Shown here: one piece after another, positions 46,063 to 59,000 of the stretch
Numbering within the stretch: the stretch's first letter is position 1
How the letters are laid out: each line of letters starts with the position of its first letter
NCBI RefSeq assembly: GCF_014633365.1
Contig: NC_068344.1
Span: 32,243,170-32,307,169, forward strand
Origin: Diospyros lotus
Taxonomy: Eukaryota > Streptophyta > Magnoliopsida > Ericales > Ebenaceae
Direction of reading: 5' to 3'
Length of the DNA: 64,000 nt
Notes under the pieces: model-generated
Database searches by the model: none
Seen by the model: only the letters and a program-made list of their open reading frames with translations
Told to the model about the DNA's origin: nothing
Made by a program: the position numbers and the translations under genes

Positions 46063-46934
46063 TAAAAAAAAAAAGAGAGGGAGAAATCCCTGCTTGAGTG
46101 ACGAGACGAAGAGGTGACTTTCGCCTTCAGTGCTCGATCAAGTCTCTCCTTAATTATATAGAGCTACAAGCCTGTAATACCCCATGTTCGTTACCACGTA
46201 ATTTCGATGAGTTTAAAATGCTGAAAATTAGCTTAATAATAGTTATAAGTACCGAATCGACTGCAGGGAATGCCTCGGAGTAAAATTGTTTAAGGAACAT
46301 AATATCGTTTCGATGAGTGTTCTGAGATAAGATTTATGGTATCGAAAGAAATTGGATCGGGAACAGTTTTCGGTACAACTAAAATGCAGCTGTCATTTAG
46401 GCTGCAAAATCAAATTATCGTAAGGGGCTTCCGAAAAATCAACGGAACCCTAGGGGCGCTCCGGTTTTAAGTAACGATCAACCCTTTAGTAGTTTTGGGA
46501 TGAAACAATAGCCCGGTGAGGACACTAGGGTGAAATCGGTATTATCGAGTAACTTTAAAGTTATTAATTTTGCATTTTATGTATCGAAATGCAAATTAAT
46601 TCAGTATTTAAAGGTATAATTGAAATTAAGGAGTTGCCCAAGTGAAATAGGATGAAAGTTGGAATTTGATTATGTAATTTTCTATATATATTAATGTGAT
46701 AGTTAGTGTATAAATATATATATATATACGTGGCAGAGGTGTGAAGCCATGCCTCTGTAAAGTCTTCCGTGCCTTTGCAATTCAAAGCCCATGCCCTGCA
46801 ATCTTTGAGCCACGCCTCTGCAACCCGAAGCTTACCCCTGCAAGATTGTAGCCACGTCTCTCTGTAAGATTTGAAAGATTTGGCATGGAAGGAAGTATGG
46901 GCAAAAGCGTGAGGTGAGGCGATGGGAATTGGCT

Positions 46935-46944
46935 ATAAAAAAAG
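46935..46944 (+). promoter_or_regulatory. TATA box of LTR B
   Basis: TATAAAAAAA 762 bp into the LTR, in line with LTRs A, C and D. Confidence 0.5.
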
Positions 46945-49900
46945 GGGAGGCTATGAGCAAATGGAAATGAGAAGTAGCAGGGAGATCGAGAGAGAGAGTT
47001 GAGTGAGAGAAGGAGCTCGCAATAGAAAGTTGTGGTTGAGAGGTCGAGGAAGAAGCCGGGAGCTGAACCTAGTGGCATGAAGAAGCACTCTAAAGCAGCC
47101 GGAGTAGGCTGCAGCAACTTGCGGTAGCCAAGGCCTCAAGCTTCCAGCAAGCTCGTGCGGCCATGGTCGCGGGCGTGGAGCAACTGGTCGTGGTGGTGGC
47201 GCAAGCGGAGCAGCGAGCAGGGAGGCCGGATGCACACGGGGGTGGCCGGAGGCTACGCGCGATGGCGTTGGCAGGCCGTAAAGGCTGACGGGAGGGCCAG
47301 ACAGGCCGTGTGCAGGTGCTGGTTCGGCCGCTAGAAGAAGGAGCAGAGGAGAGGAAGAATGGAAGAAGAAGGGAAGGAGGAGGAAGGAGAAGAAGAAAAT
47401 AAAAGAAAAGAAAATAAAAGGAAAGGAAGAAAAGAAGAAAGGAAAAGAAAAAAAGAGAGGAAGGATGGCTGGTCGCATGAATTGCATGGGAGGAAGAAGA
47501 AGAGAGGAGGAAGAAAAAGAAAAGAAAAAGGAAAAAAAGAAAAAAATAGAGGAAAAATAGAAGAAAATAGAGAAATTTTTTAGAAAAATATCGAAAATTG
47601 GGAAATAGAGTTTTATTGTTATTCCAGAGGTTTTGGGCGAGAAAACGATTCGAGCACGCATTTTGGGAATATGACACGCATACCGAGGAAGCCAGAGATG
47701 CTAAGTTAAGGTAAGTAAAATTTTTTAGAAAATTTTAGAAATTCAAGAATATTATTTTATAAATTTTCGTAGGGAAATATTTGAGAAAATATTTTAGAAA
47801 TATTTAGTTTGGATTTATTGAGGAAAAATAGGAAGAAATAGAGAGAAAATTAAAGAAAATGCAAGAAATTATGAAAAAATAGATTTTAATATTTATTTAA
47901 ATAATTATGATAATTAGGATGATTTGAGGCTTAAGTTGGAGTGACTTGTGCGAATTTTGAGATTGGCACGCAAATCGAGGCAATGTATGAATATCGAGGT
48001 AAGTGGTACTTCCCAATTAAAGTTAGTTTTATGGAAAATGCTTAGTTTATAAGTGATTTATGTTCCTCAAAAATGTTTTCACTATATTGACATACTCTGA
48101 TATGTACCCATTACGTAGACCGCATACATGACATGACTATGAAATGCATAAATACACGTTGATATCATTGATCACATGCATTGAGGCTGTAGGGAGTACG
48201 AACTGGTATTGCTACTTTACCAAGGGTGCCCCCAGACACCCTGACTTCAAAAGATGTGACCGTAAGAACGGTAGGTAGCATGAGAGGTGCAGTTGACACC
48301 TACGATGAAAGACATTGCATACACACATGATATAACATTATGTACCCTTACTTAGATGATTCATCATCTAATTTGGACTTTGCCTCTGGAATATTCAAAT
48401 GTTCCAGATGGAGAGTGTAGCAGATACGGGAATGAATGAAGCATGAAATGACACTTAGCAGAGTGTATGATAAATGAAATGTATGTAACGTAGTCCCTGT
48501 ATTTAAATTCTGCTACTTTAGATTCTGAACGTTTTGAGAAATGTTGAAGATGTAAGAATTTATTTATAATTAATGTTAAGATATCAAGTTTCGATCATTG
48601 CTTCCGCATTTGATGTGTATAATGATTCTCTTTCAAGATAAATAAATGGGAATTCTGGGACGTGTAACAGCCTACTTCTTTAGGGCGTGTTATGCCTTAG
48701 GAAATTTAGACTATATTTTTTTTTTTTTATTACCTTATCCCGAAATTCCCTAAGACCATATCTAGTGCTAGACGAGATATCTACACTAGAAAATAAATAC
48801 AAAGCGGAAGCTGAATCGAACCTGCTCATATAATAATAACTAGACATGGCATTCATTACAAAGTTAATGCATAAGCGTCTGACAATACAAAGTACATAAT
48901 TCTTAAACTACTCATATTACAATATAACATGATACATTTACTCGCTTCTTGACGTCTCACGTCACTATATATCACCATTCTCGGAATCATCTTTGCAAGT
49001 CCCGACTGGAACGTTGAATGTTTCAAGGGCGAACCCAAGTTAAATGATGAACCATCTAAGTAAAGGTACATAATGCTATGTCATAAGTGTATGCAATGTC
49101 TTTCATCGTAGGTGTCAACTGCACCCCTCATGCTACCTACCATTTTAGCGGCCACCTCTTTCGAAGCCGGGGTGTATGGGTGCACCCTTGGTAAGGCAGC
49201 GGTGCCAGTTCGTACTCCTTACGGCCTCATATGCGTGTGATCAATGATATCAACGTGTATTCATGCATTTCATAGTCATGTATACATTCTACGTGATAGA
49301 TACATATCAGGACATGTCAATATGATGAAAACATTTTCAAGGAAGTACTACTTACTAACCAAGCATTTTCTATAAAACTAACTTTAATTGAGGAGTATCA
49401 CTTACCTTCTCAAGCTTATCGGGCTACCTTGATATTCGTGCCTTACCTTGATTTACGTGCCAACCTCAAAATTTATACCAGTCTCTTCAACTTCAGCCTC
49501 AAAGTATCCTAATCACCATAATTATTTATATAAACATTAAAATCTATTTTTTCATAATTTCTGGCATTTCCTATAATTTTCTCTCTATTTCTTCCTATTT
49601 TTTTCTCAATAAATCTAGATTAAATATTTCTAAAATAATTTCTCAAATATTTCACTATGACAATTCATAAAATAATATTCTTGAATTTTTGAAATTTTCT
49701 AAAAAATTTTACTTACCTCAACTTAGCATCTCTGACTTCCTCGGTACGCGTGCCATCTCCTCGAAATGCGTGCCTGAATCATTCTCTCACCCAAAATCTC
49801 TGAAATATTAGTAAATATAAAAATCCTAATTTTTGAAATTTTTTTGGGATTTTTTGACATTTATTTTTTTCATTTTCCTCCCATTTTTTCTTTTCTTTTT

Positions 49901-50184
49901 CCTTTCTTTTCTTTTCTTTTTTTCATTTTCTTTTTCTTTCCTTTTCATTTTCTTTTCTTCTTTTCTCTTCTTCCCCACTTCATCTTCTTCGCGCCACTGC
50001 TTCTTCTCCAGCAACCATGCATCATTTTTTTCTTTTCTTTCTTCTTTATTTCCTTTTCTCTTTCTCTTTCTTTTCTTTTTTGTTTCTTTTCTTCTTCTCC
50101 TTCCGTCCTTCCTTCCTTCCTTCCTTCTTCTTCTTCTTCTCCTTCTTCTTCTTCTTCTGCAACGCCTGCGCATGCACCCAGCAC

Positions 50185-51406
50185 TAGGGCCGGCCCTAGG
50201 CCAGGGCTACCAGGGCCACAGCCCAGGGCCCATAAGTGAGGGGGCACAATTTTTTTTTTTAAACTTATGTATATATGTATATAAAAAATAAAAAATAAAA
50301 ATTAACAAAAGAAGCTGCCACTTGTACCCTGTCAAAAGAAGATTTCATTTCTATTTTTATTTTGTTGGTATATGTGATGATTGTTTTTACTTCGATTAAT
50401 TGTGGAGGATAAAAGTAGGGGTATCAATGGTTCGGATTGGTCCGATTCTATAAGAATCTAGTAACCGAACCATTTTTAAAGGTTCCGAAAAAATAAGAAC
50501 CATAAACAAACCATTACATATATAAAACCAAGCCATGACCAATCCGTCAACATTTAACTTCTAAATATTTTTGCAAAATATTAACTTCTAAATAACTTCA
50601 ATTTCGGTTCTATCCAATCAACATTTAACTTCTAAATATTTTTACAAAATATTAAATTACAAACAAATTTGTTAATTAAAATAAACCCATAACTTCATTA
50701 ATGCTTCAAGTTTTGAAGTAAAAGTAGAACAAAATAATTCATATACTATCTCATCAAATGAGATTACATCGACCATTTAGTATAGCAATAGCGCATAAAA
50801 TGTTAGAAATAAAAGAGTTAATAAATCTCGCTAGTTTCCTAAGAAGTGATACTATTTATACATATGTCTATATATATATACTCAAAAAATTATAATATAT
50901 ATATAAGTATAATATCGGTTTCGGTTCGATTCGAACCATGGTTTGAAAAAAAAAAATTAGTAATCAAACTAAATATATTGGTTCTTAATTTTTTAAAACC
51001 ATAACCTAACCATCGAACCATATAACCAATTCAAAAGGCATGGTTCGGTCCGGTTTGGTCCAGTTTACCAATTTTTAAATATTTTTTGACAACTCTAGAT
51101 GAAAGGAAGATTGATCAAATTAAGAAATGCTTACGGAGATTCGAGAGGAAGTATGTAGACTCAAATATGTTGTTTTTATTTTTTAATACAATATTTACAA
51201 TGCAAGGTATTCTTTTTCCTTCATTTGAGATTTTATCCTATTAGATTTTCTCTAAATAAGGTTTTAATGAGGTCCCAAATTATTCTTTGTAAATTCTTAT
51301 AATTTTAATAAAATTAATTAATTAATATTTTTTTTATTTAATTTATATAATGGGGCACACTTAAAAAAATTTGCCCAGGGCCTCCAAAAACTCAGGACCG
51401 GCTCTG
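50185..51406. mobile_element. Nonautonomous hAT inside LTR C
   Basis: 1222 bp. The ends TAGGGCCGGCCCT and (inward) CAGAGCCGGTCCT are imperfect inverted repeats. A perfect 8 bp duplication CCCAGCAC flanks it (50177-50184 and 51407-51414). No transposase. It contains a second hAT at 50416-51097. Confidence 0.9.
50416..51097. mobile_element. Nested nonautonomous hAT (GGTTCGG-type)
   Basis: 682 bp with ends TAGGGGTATCAA and (inward) TAGAGTTGTCAA. The 8 bp duplication GATAAAAG/GATGAAAG has one mismatch (50408-50415 and 51098-51105). Subterminal GGTTCGG/CCGAACC repeats. No coding sequence. Confidence 0.82.
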
Positions 51407-51779
51407 CCCAGCACCTGCGACCAACCCCTCCGCGATGCCCAGCCGCCGCCGTCTGTTGCTCCGCCCGTCACCGGCCACCGCGGCCTCGCCAACAGCTGCT
51501 CGAGCCCTTATCGACCTCCGTCGCGACTGCTGCCGGTTGCGCCTACTTGCTGAAAGCTCGCGGCCATGGCTGCCGCGAGCTGTTGCAGCCAACGATTGGC
51601 TGCTAGCTTCTCCTTCTCGATCTTCTACTCTTTCTTGGCCGATCTCTCTCTCGCGAGCTCTCTCGCTTGCTCTCGGCCTTGGCTCAGCCCAAGCTTCCTC
51701 TCTCAATCTCTCTTCCCTCTGCTTCCCTCGGCCAAGCATTTCTCTCAAACTCTCTGCTTCCCTCACATCTCCTTGCTGC

Positions 51780-51787
51780 TATTTATA
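51780..51787 (-). promoter_or_regulatory. TATA box of LTR C
   Basis: TATAAATA on the minus strand, 799 bp from the LTR C start. Confidence 0.55.
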
Positions 51788-52693
51788 GCCTCCTCGCCGC
51801 TCCCTCATTGCCATGCCCCTACCTACTTGCGTGAAAAACTCTCTTACCGTACAAAATCTCCCATAAGTCATGGCTTGCAGAGCATGGGATGGATTTGCAG
51901 GGAATGGGAGAAAATTACAGAGGACGTGGCTGATGGCTGATTGCAGCAAGGTGTGGACTTAAAGTTATGGAGATTTTTGGAGGTATGAAGGTTGCAGGCG
52001 CTGCTACGTACATACATATCAATATATATATATATATAATGTTATATATATTATATTATATTAATAACAATTTTATGTTTTTAAACTTCAAATTTTATCA
52101 TAAATTTATTAGAATAATTCTCTAATTGCAATAATATCCTCAAATTCTGAATTAATTGACATTATAATACCGAAAATGCAAAATTAATAACTTTAAAATT
52201 ACTCGATTTGGACGATTTTGCCATAGTGTCCTCACCGGCCTATTGTTTCATCTCGAAACTACTGAAGGGTTGCTTATTACGAAAAACCGGAGCCCCCCTA
52301 GGATTTCGTTAATTTTTCGGGAGTCTCCTACAATGATTCGATTTTACAGCCTAAATAGGAGCTGCATTTTAGCTGTACCGAAAACTGTTTTCGATCTGAT
52401 TTCTTTCGATACCATAAATCTTATCTCGATACGCTCGTCGAGACCATATAAATTTCCTTAGATAATTTCACTCCGAAGCATTCCCTACAGTCGATTCGGT
52501 ATGTATAACTGCTATCAAATTAATTTTTCGATATTCTAAACTCATCGAAATTATGTGGCAACTTTCTACGAACATGGGGTATTACAGGACGATTTTGAGG
52601 AATGATGTGGTGTAGCATTAATGTTTGAAAGAAAAAATTTATTATCCCAAAATTATCTCAAATTATAATGCGCCCGAGAAGCGGGGCGTTACA

Positions 52694-53329
52694 AGTGTAA
52701 CTCGCAAGTGAGCTAAAGGCCCCCGGATTACAACAGACTTACAAACTTAACAAAAGAAGAAAAAGAAATGCCTATAAAATTAGATATCTTTAGCAGTCGT
52801 ATGGCTGTCCCTCCCGCTCCCGCGTATTGTCATCGAACTGTAAATTGGACAATAGATTAAGGAGCAACTTAAAAACAGCATCTTTAGTTAATGCCCCATT
52901 TCTTGCCATCTTTACCAGTGCTCAATCATCTGATTAATTAAAACATGACAACGTTGCACATGTTGGGAATCAATAATACGAGTAGTTGTACATTTTTTTT
53001 ATGTTCCTTGTGCTGTATAAAAATTCAACTTTTATGGGGAGGAATATGAATGGTACTTCTTTTAAGGTTATTATATATGATTACATGTGAAGGATGTGTT
53101 TAGTAAGAGAGTAATTTTTTTATTAACAAGAGAATAATTTACATCAAAGCAAGCACTACAAGAAATGAGAAATTGTGATTCAAGTATACAAGCCTCAACT
53201 CAACACTCAAAGATGCGAACTCTAGATAGATAGACCAATCAAATCTAACTAAAAAAGAAAGAAAAAATGAAAGAAAATTCGATGAGGGCCCACCAAAACA
53301 CCCAAGATAGCCATAATAGAAAAGGAGCA
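52694..53329. other. Unassigned spacer
   Basis: No ORF, RNA gene or bounded element recognised. A lone CACTACAAGAAAT at 53153 resembles a CACTA terminus but has no partner. Confidence 0.5.
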
Positions 53330-53403
53330 GCCCAAACAAAGCTAATGAAACCGGGGCTTCAAAAGAGCCCAAACAAAGCTAATGAAACTAGGGTTTCAAA
53401 AGA
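53330..53403 (+). repeat. Two-copy 37 bp tandem duplication
   Basis: GCCCAAACAAAGCTAATGAA units at 53330 and 53367, differing at three positions. Confidence 0.85.
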
Positions 53404-53414
53404 AACAAACGTAA

Positions 53415-53600
53415 TGTAGCATCTCGCATCGAGCGATAGGAAAGACCAGAACAACTTATCTTAATGTCCTGATGGGTCTACGCAATTTTCTCAGGGGTCA
53501 TCCATTCTTATAAGATTCCTCAGCTCAAACACGCTTAACTCGATAGTTCTTTGTCTACATTTAGCTCAAAAGCTATCAAACTGGTATTGTTAATTTCTTT
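53415..53600 (+). mobile_element. Cassandra-like TRIM LTR (solo or fragment)
   Basis: Begins TGTAGCATCTCGCATCGAG and carries a 5S rRNA-derived block, the hallmark of Cassandra terminal-repeat-in-miniature elements. Only one copy is visible here, so it is a solo LTR or a fragment. The 3' boundary is approximate. Confidence 0.7.
53467..53550 (-). other. 5S rRNA-derived sequence within the Cassandra-like LTR
   Basis: Read on the minus strand it contains CGAGTTAAGCGTG, then a GGATGGGTGACC-like block (AATGGATGACC) and CCCATCAGGAC-like remnants, in 5S order for the internal promoter region. Diverged, so not a functional 5S gene. Confidence 0.7.
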
Positions 53601-54520
53601 CCTTATTCTCGGTATATACTATCATTCTCTGAGTTCTAAAACTGTTATCTTCTTGTTTTACTTTTTAGTATTGAGTTTTGAATTCATTTTAGTTTTATCT
53701 TTTGAGTGTTTATTTTGAGATTACTAAAAATACGTTCTTTTTGTTTATAGTGTTTTTCATGTTTTGAAAATTTTGAGCGTATTTGTGATAAAAAAAATAA
53801 AATGACTTTTTGTTATTTCAAGTTTTCTTTACAATTTTTTTTTCTTATTTTTGAAAATATGAAAGTAAATACGTATTTACTAATTTGAAAAATGGAAAAC
53901 TAAAAATAGTCTAAAAATAGTAAAGAAAATTAAACAAGACCTTATTTTCCCTTTACTTTGTTTTTTTCCCCCTTAGTAACATTTCTAAAAATACAAAGGC
54001 ATAGCTTGTAATTTCACAAGAGATATTAAAACCGATCCAAAAGCTTAAATCTTTGAATATAGGCCAAAAAGTATGTTAAAAGAGGGAGGCTGTCCTAATT
54101 TAATCTTTTATTATCAATCTTAAATTTTTAAGCATTGTCTTGATGATGTATATATATACCAAAATATATGATCTAATTCTCCCTTACGTCAGCCCAAAAA
54201 GAAATATCTCCACTTACTACAACAAGACCACACACATGGATGCGCTTGTAGGCCATTTAATTGAAAGCAGTCACATTGCACCATTGCAGTTCAAACACGG
54301 TACCGTCCAAAGCCAATAAATGAGATTCCCCTTATCCTAAATATTGATTGACAAAGATGATAAACGAATAAATAGAATAGAGAAAAGAAATGCAAGGTCT
54401 ATTTAATTTGTTGGAATAGCATATCAGTCCTATGATTATTATCCCTTGCTTTAGTTGATGTTGAAAAAGCAAAAAAGAATTCGAAGCCATGAATGAAGGG
54501 ATCCAATTATAAATTAAAGA
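53601..54520. other. AT-rich spacer, possibly with a MITE
   Basis: About 53590-53950 resembles 60960-61660 in composition and motifs (GAATTCATTTT-AGTTTT, GAAAACTAAAAA-TAG), consistent with two diverged copies of one small AT-rich transposon. No clear termini or coding sequence. Confidence 0.4.
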
Positions 54521-56079
54521 GGAATAAGAGGGGGGTTGTTTGGCTTTTGTTTTTCTGTTTTCCTTAAACAAGGTATAAATAGGGATTTTTAAAAAAAACT
54601 GCAAAACCATAAAAATCGCATGAATTTTTTAGAGGAATGGTTTAAGAAATTCATAAATCGTGTGGTTTGTAGTTTGATAAAAAAAAAATTGATTTTTAAC
54701 CAAACCGCTCACACCACATGTAACATCCCAATAATTTGGGAGTAGTTAATAATTATTAAATTTTGCATTTAGAGTAATATTTGATTTATTTGGGATTGAA
54801 TAATTTAATGGATAGTTGATAATTATTAATTATGATGTATAAGGTGATTATAAAATATTTGCGGGTTTAAGAGAAAATATTTATTTATGTGGTTTTGAGG
54901 AAATAGGAAATTTAGGTAATTAATTATTCTATTTGGGAACATTTATGGAAATACGAAAGAATTAAAATAAAGTAATTTGGATGAATTTTTGGAAATTTGG
55001 GGTGTAAATGGAATAAGAAAAAAAAGAGGTGTGAGGGCGTAAGTGGCAGTCTCGGAAGTTCAAGGATGCTAGTGCAAAATTTAGAAAGTGGCTGGAAGTC
55101 ACCTTAAATTTAATTAAGGGTGCATATTGGTTGAAGGTGGCAGCTAGATTAGGTGGTACGCGTGCGAGGGAGGGAGCGGGCGGTCACAGGGTCCAGCTGG
55201 GTCATGCGCGCGTACTGGGGGAGAAAATGCTAATTTTATCAGCAAAGATGGTACCTTCCAGCTGTTGCCACGTGGCTCTTCCCTAGCCACTCTTTTTGCA
55301 CCCATTTTAAGTCCAAATCGGGCGTCTCCAAGCAAGCAAAATTAGAGAGCAATTGAGGAAGAAGAAGCAGCGTGCAATGATGAAGAATGGAGGAATTTGG
55401 GAGAAAATTCAAGATTAAACTTGGTTTAATCTAAGTTTAATTAGACAGGTGAGTGAAGAAATGAGTATTAATAATTTTGGGTCCGATTTTGTTAATTTTG
55501 GGAGTTTATGTTAATTTACAGCGTGTATTAATTTGGTGGCATGCGAGCGTAAAAATGTTGAAATCAGCTAAATAGAGGCAAGCTCCTTTCTACCTTTGTG
55601 AGCTCCTTTCATTTTGTGAACCCCATGTCTTTCTTTAATTCGTTTCGGTTTCGCGTGTTAATTATACGAATCGAGGATTTTATTGGCATAAATTAATTTA
55701 AATTAAATATGAGACTCATTGGGATTTTATTTGTTGTGTGCCTACGGGGTATTTTGTACCGCCCCCATTCCTTTCGAAATGATGTTGAACCCAACTTAAG
55801 GACTAGGTTCTTAGTGGTACGAGTTTATTTATGGATTTCTTGGGGGTGTGGATTGGCTAAGGCTATCGAGCAATGGGGCATGGGTCGGCTATTTGGTGAC
55901 GTTGGAGTAGACTATTGTACGGCCCTAAAGTGGTCCATCGGGTGGACACTCCCAGTCACTAACCGTTGACCGATGTCGGACACTACTGACTAGCTCTGCC
56001 ATTATGTAATTTATTGTATGATTCGATATGATGTATTATCATTCTTGGTTTGATATGCACATGGGTACATGATGCATGT

Positions 56080-59000
56080 TGTAGTGGCCCTCTCCCGGAT
56101 AATCCTGCTAGCAAAGGAAATCTGAAAGGAGGTCGTCACAAAATGGATATAGAAATAATAACCCGAATTTATCACCCATTTTTTTTTTACTTGCTCACTA
56201 ATCATCAGGAGCCAAAATAAACATCTCCATAATGCTCACTACAAATAGGAGCTCAAAATAAATATTACACACCCTTTACATTATCATCTTGGGCTTATCA
56301 CCCATACAATTTTCAAATAAAAGGGCACTAAGGTTCTAACAACACATTGAACCCTCTATTTCCTGCCCTCAACATTTCACCCATAGATCTTGAGGCTGGG
56401 ACATCCCTGTACACAACTAAACCCGGGCTCTAGTCTCATTTGGACTCGCCCTTAGCAATAGCTTATCCCTTACCTCGAATGACAGGAATAAGCAAGGTGA
56501 TCCACAAGGCTCAGCAAGTATATATATTACAACAATAAGGACAATAGAGTCAAGGCATGGATAAACCAAAATGGAATAAACCCAACTTCCCACGTACGAG
56601 TAACATTTCCCATTAGATCCCATTATTATTGTCATTCCCATGCCATTGTTATTATGCATTTCATGCATCATTTCATTTCTCAATCATTATGATCATTTCC
56701 ATGCCATTGGCATTATGCAATTTATGTATCATTTCATTTCTCAATCATTATGATCATTTCCATGCCATCGTCATTATGCATTTTATGCATCATTTCATTT
56801 CTCATGAATATATACTTTTCCATGCAGCATATCGGCCTTCAAGGCCTTTCATTCACATGCATGCATACATATACATAGAAAAATCATTTAGCCATTCACT
56901 TGGCTTGAGCATCGCCTACCGGGTTTATGGCCACCTTACCCGCGTCAAGCGCTCTTTAGGATATCCTTTTCTCACCCCGCGGTACATAACCGCCACGCAA
57001 AATAATAAATGCACAAATAATAATACCATGCAATGCTCATGCTCATGTAGGTTTCAAATGAACATATCAAATATGTTTCATTATTAGCAATATTCTCATC
57101 ATAATCATCATGCGCATTTAGACATTTCAAGATTATATCCTCACATGAGCCAATGGTATTTTCATCACATAATTTAGCATCATTCATTGAGATTCATCTC
57201 CATATCATTTCTCAAGGTCAAACAAGTTGACTACATGAATTCACCATTAAAAACTCATGATTTTTATTTTTAATTCTCATCATTAATTAACTTCCCCATT
57301 TTTGGAACATATATATATATCCGCGAGATGATTTTGAAGCCAACTAAAACATCACAAGAGCTTTGGGGAAGGATTACAAGCATTAGAAAAGAATTGGACC
57401 AAAAAGAAAGAATTAATGCATTCTGTTAATTGACCAAATGAAAGAGTTAGTCAACCGACTGAGGACTTAGTCAACCGATGAAGAAGAGCTTAGTCGACTA
57501 AATAGGGACTTGGTCGACCGAGTAAAAACACTTGGTCGACTAACAGAAGCTTATATTATCACTTGGTCGACCGACTAAAGCACTTGGTCAACCGACTGAA
57601 ATACTTGGTCGACTAACAGAAGTTTAAATTATCACTTGGTCGACCGACTGAAACCACTTGGTCGACTAACAGCCCACTTGGTCAACTAACTAAAATACTT
57701 GGTCGACTGACTGAAATACTTGGTCGACCAACAGAGGCCTGAAACTTAAAAATAACAACGATAACCCACAAAACTCAACCTCCCAAGCAAGATACACCAA
57801 ATCTTGCTTCTCTAACACTTCTAATCAATCAAGTGTCATTCCTTTGAGAATTTAGGGTGAACTAAACCCTAATGAAAACTCACAAAAAGACCCATCGATG
57901 ACAAAACACAAGAGTTTAACGGAATAAGAAAATAATCCACCAATCATTATAGGCTCAAGATTTAGATCTTCTAAGAACTAGAAGATTCGAAGACAAGGGA
58001 ACCAAGAAGGAAATCAACTTGACCCAAGAGGAAAAGAACCCAAGGCTTACATTAATAAGGAAAGTCAACATGGACTTGCATTGAGATAACATAGAAGGAA
58101 CAAGACCTTGCATTTAGAATGAGAACTTGCTTCCAAAAGGAAACAAGGAGGAAGGGAACTTGCCATGAAAAAGAAATAGAGAAGAAACTTGTATAACCAA
58201 AAAAAAATGCAAGAAGAACTTGCCTTTGATGAAGAAAAACCCAAGGAGAAGAATGCACCCAGCTGCAACTTCACTTCAAGCTTCCATGGACATCAAAATG
58301 GAGAAGAAGAAGAAAAGAAGAAGAAGAAGAAGAAGAAGAAGAGAAGAAGTTTCTGCCGAATGGAAGAAGAAAGAGGAAGAAAAGAATGGAGGAAGAAACA
58401 AAAGAAGAGAAAGCATGGGGGAGAATGGGCTGCACGTCCATCCCAACCACCCCCCTTGCAATTTTACCTTTTTACCCACCTTGCACACTCACACAATTTA
58501 AAATATCAAATGCCCATTTTTGGAATTTCTCATTTTCCTTATTTTTTTCTCATTTTCTTTACTCAACCTCATTATGAAATTCCCTAATTGCCCTCACCTT
58601 TTTCAATAAAGCAAGGACCATTTGGTCACTTTGCATTTTACAATTCTTTTCTTCTTTTCTTTTTAATCCACGAAATACAAATATATATGTATATATATAT
58701 ATATAATTTCATTTATTAAATTCCATCTCTCATATTTTACACATGGGCCTAAGCCCAATTCAAAAATTCACTCATACTCTTACATAGGCCCAAGCCCAAC
58801 TCATTGGCTCAATTAATTATAATGGCCTATTTCCATTAGCCCACCAAAAGGGCCTCAACATAACATTAAGCCCAATGGGCTTCACAACTATACAACACTT
58901 GCCATATACAAAGTCTCCCCTTGGGCTCAACCCAAGTTTCCAAAGACCAATCCATAAATTTAATACATCATTTATTTATATAATTTTTGCCACATCAAGA

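Larger units (their letters stand above)
48663..52586 (-). mobile_element. Solo LTR C, inverted inside LTR B and itself carrying a hAT
   Basis: Plus-strand ends are TGTAACAGCC and GGGTATTACA, with a perfect 5 bp duplication GGACG (48658-48662 and 52587-52591). It is the same family as A; their terminal 50 bp are about 94% alike by eye. Without the hAT it is about 2.7 kb, enlarged by CTT/TTC tracts near 49870-50160. Confidence 0.9.
46173..52693 (+). mobile_element. Solo LTR B, interrupted by LTR C
   Basis: Begins TGTAATACCCCATG. Its sequence runs to 48662 and resumes at 52592, ending GGGGCGTTACA at 52693. Across the junction the sequence lines up with the end of LTR D (GAGGAATGAT-TG-TTTAGCATTA-like). 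Its own length is about 2.6 kb. No matching 5 bp duplication is visible (AAGCC before, AGTGT after), so it may come from recombination between elements. Confidence 0.8.

Noticed and set aside
46951..47677. 195-236 aa frames rich in Phe/Leu/Ser
   Set aside because: They are translations of the GAA-rich tract of LTR B in antisense, not a membrane protein.
49826..50291. Lys/Glu/Arg-rich and Phe-rich frames
   Set aside because: Simple TTC/CTT repeats inside LTR C read on both strands.
53153..53165. CACTACAAGAAAT as a CACTA terminus
   Set aside because: No matching opposite end or 3 bp duplication was found nearby.
53467..53550. Functional 5S rRNA gene
   Set aside because: Too diverged, partial, and embedded in a Cassandra-like LTR.
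57441..57735. CRISPR-like repeat spacing
   Set aside because: The sequence is plant nuclear DNA and the units are an irregular minisatellite without unique spacers.
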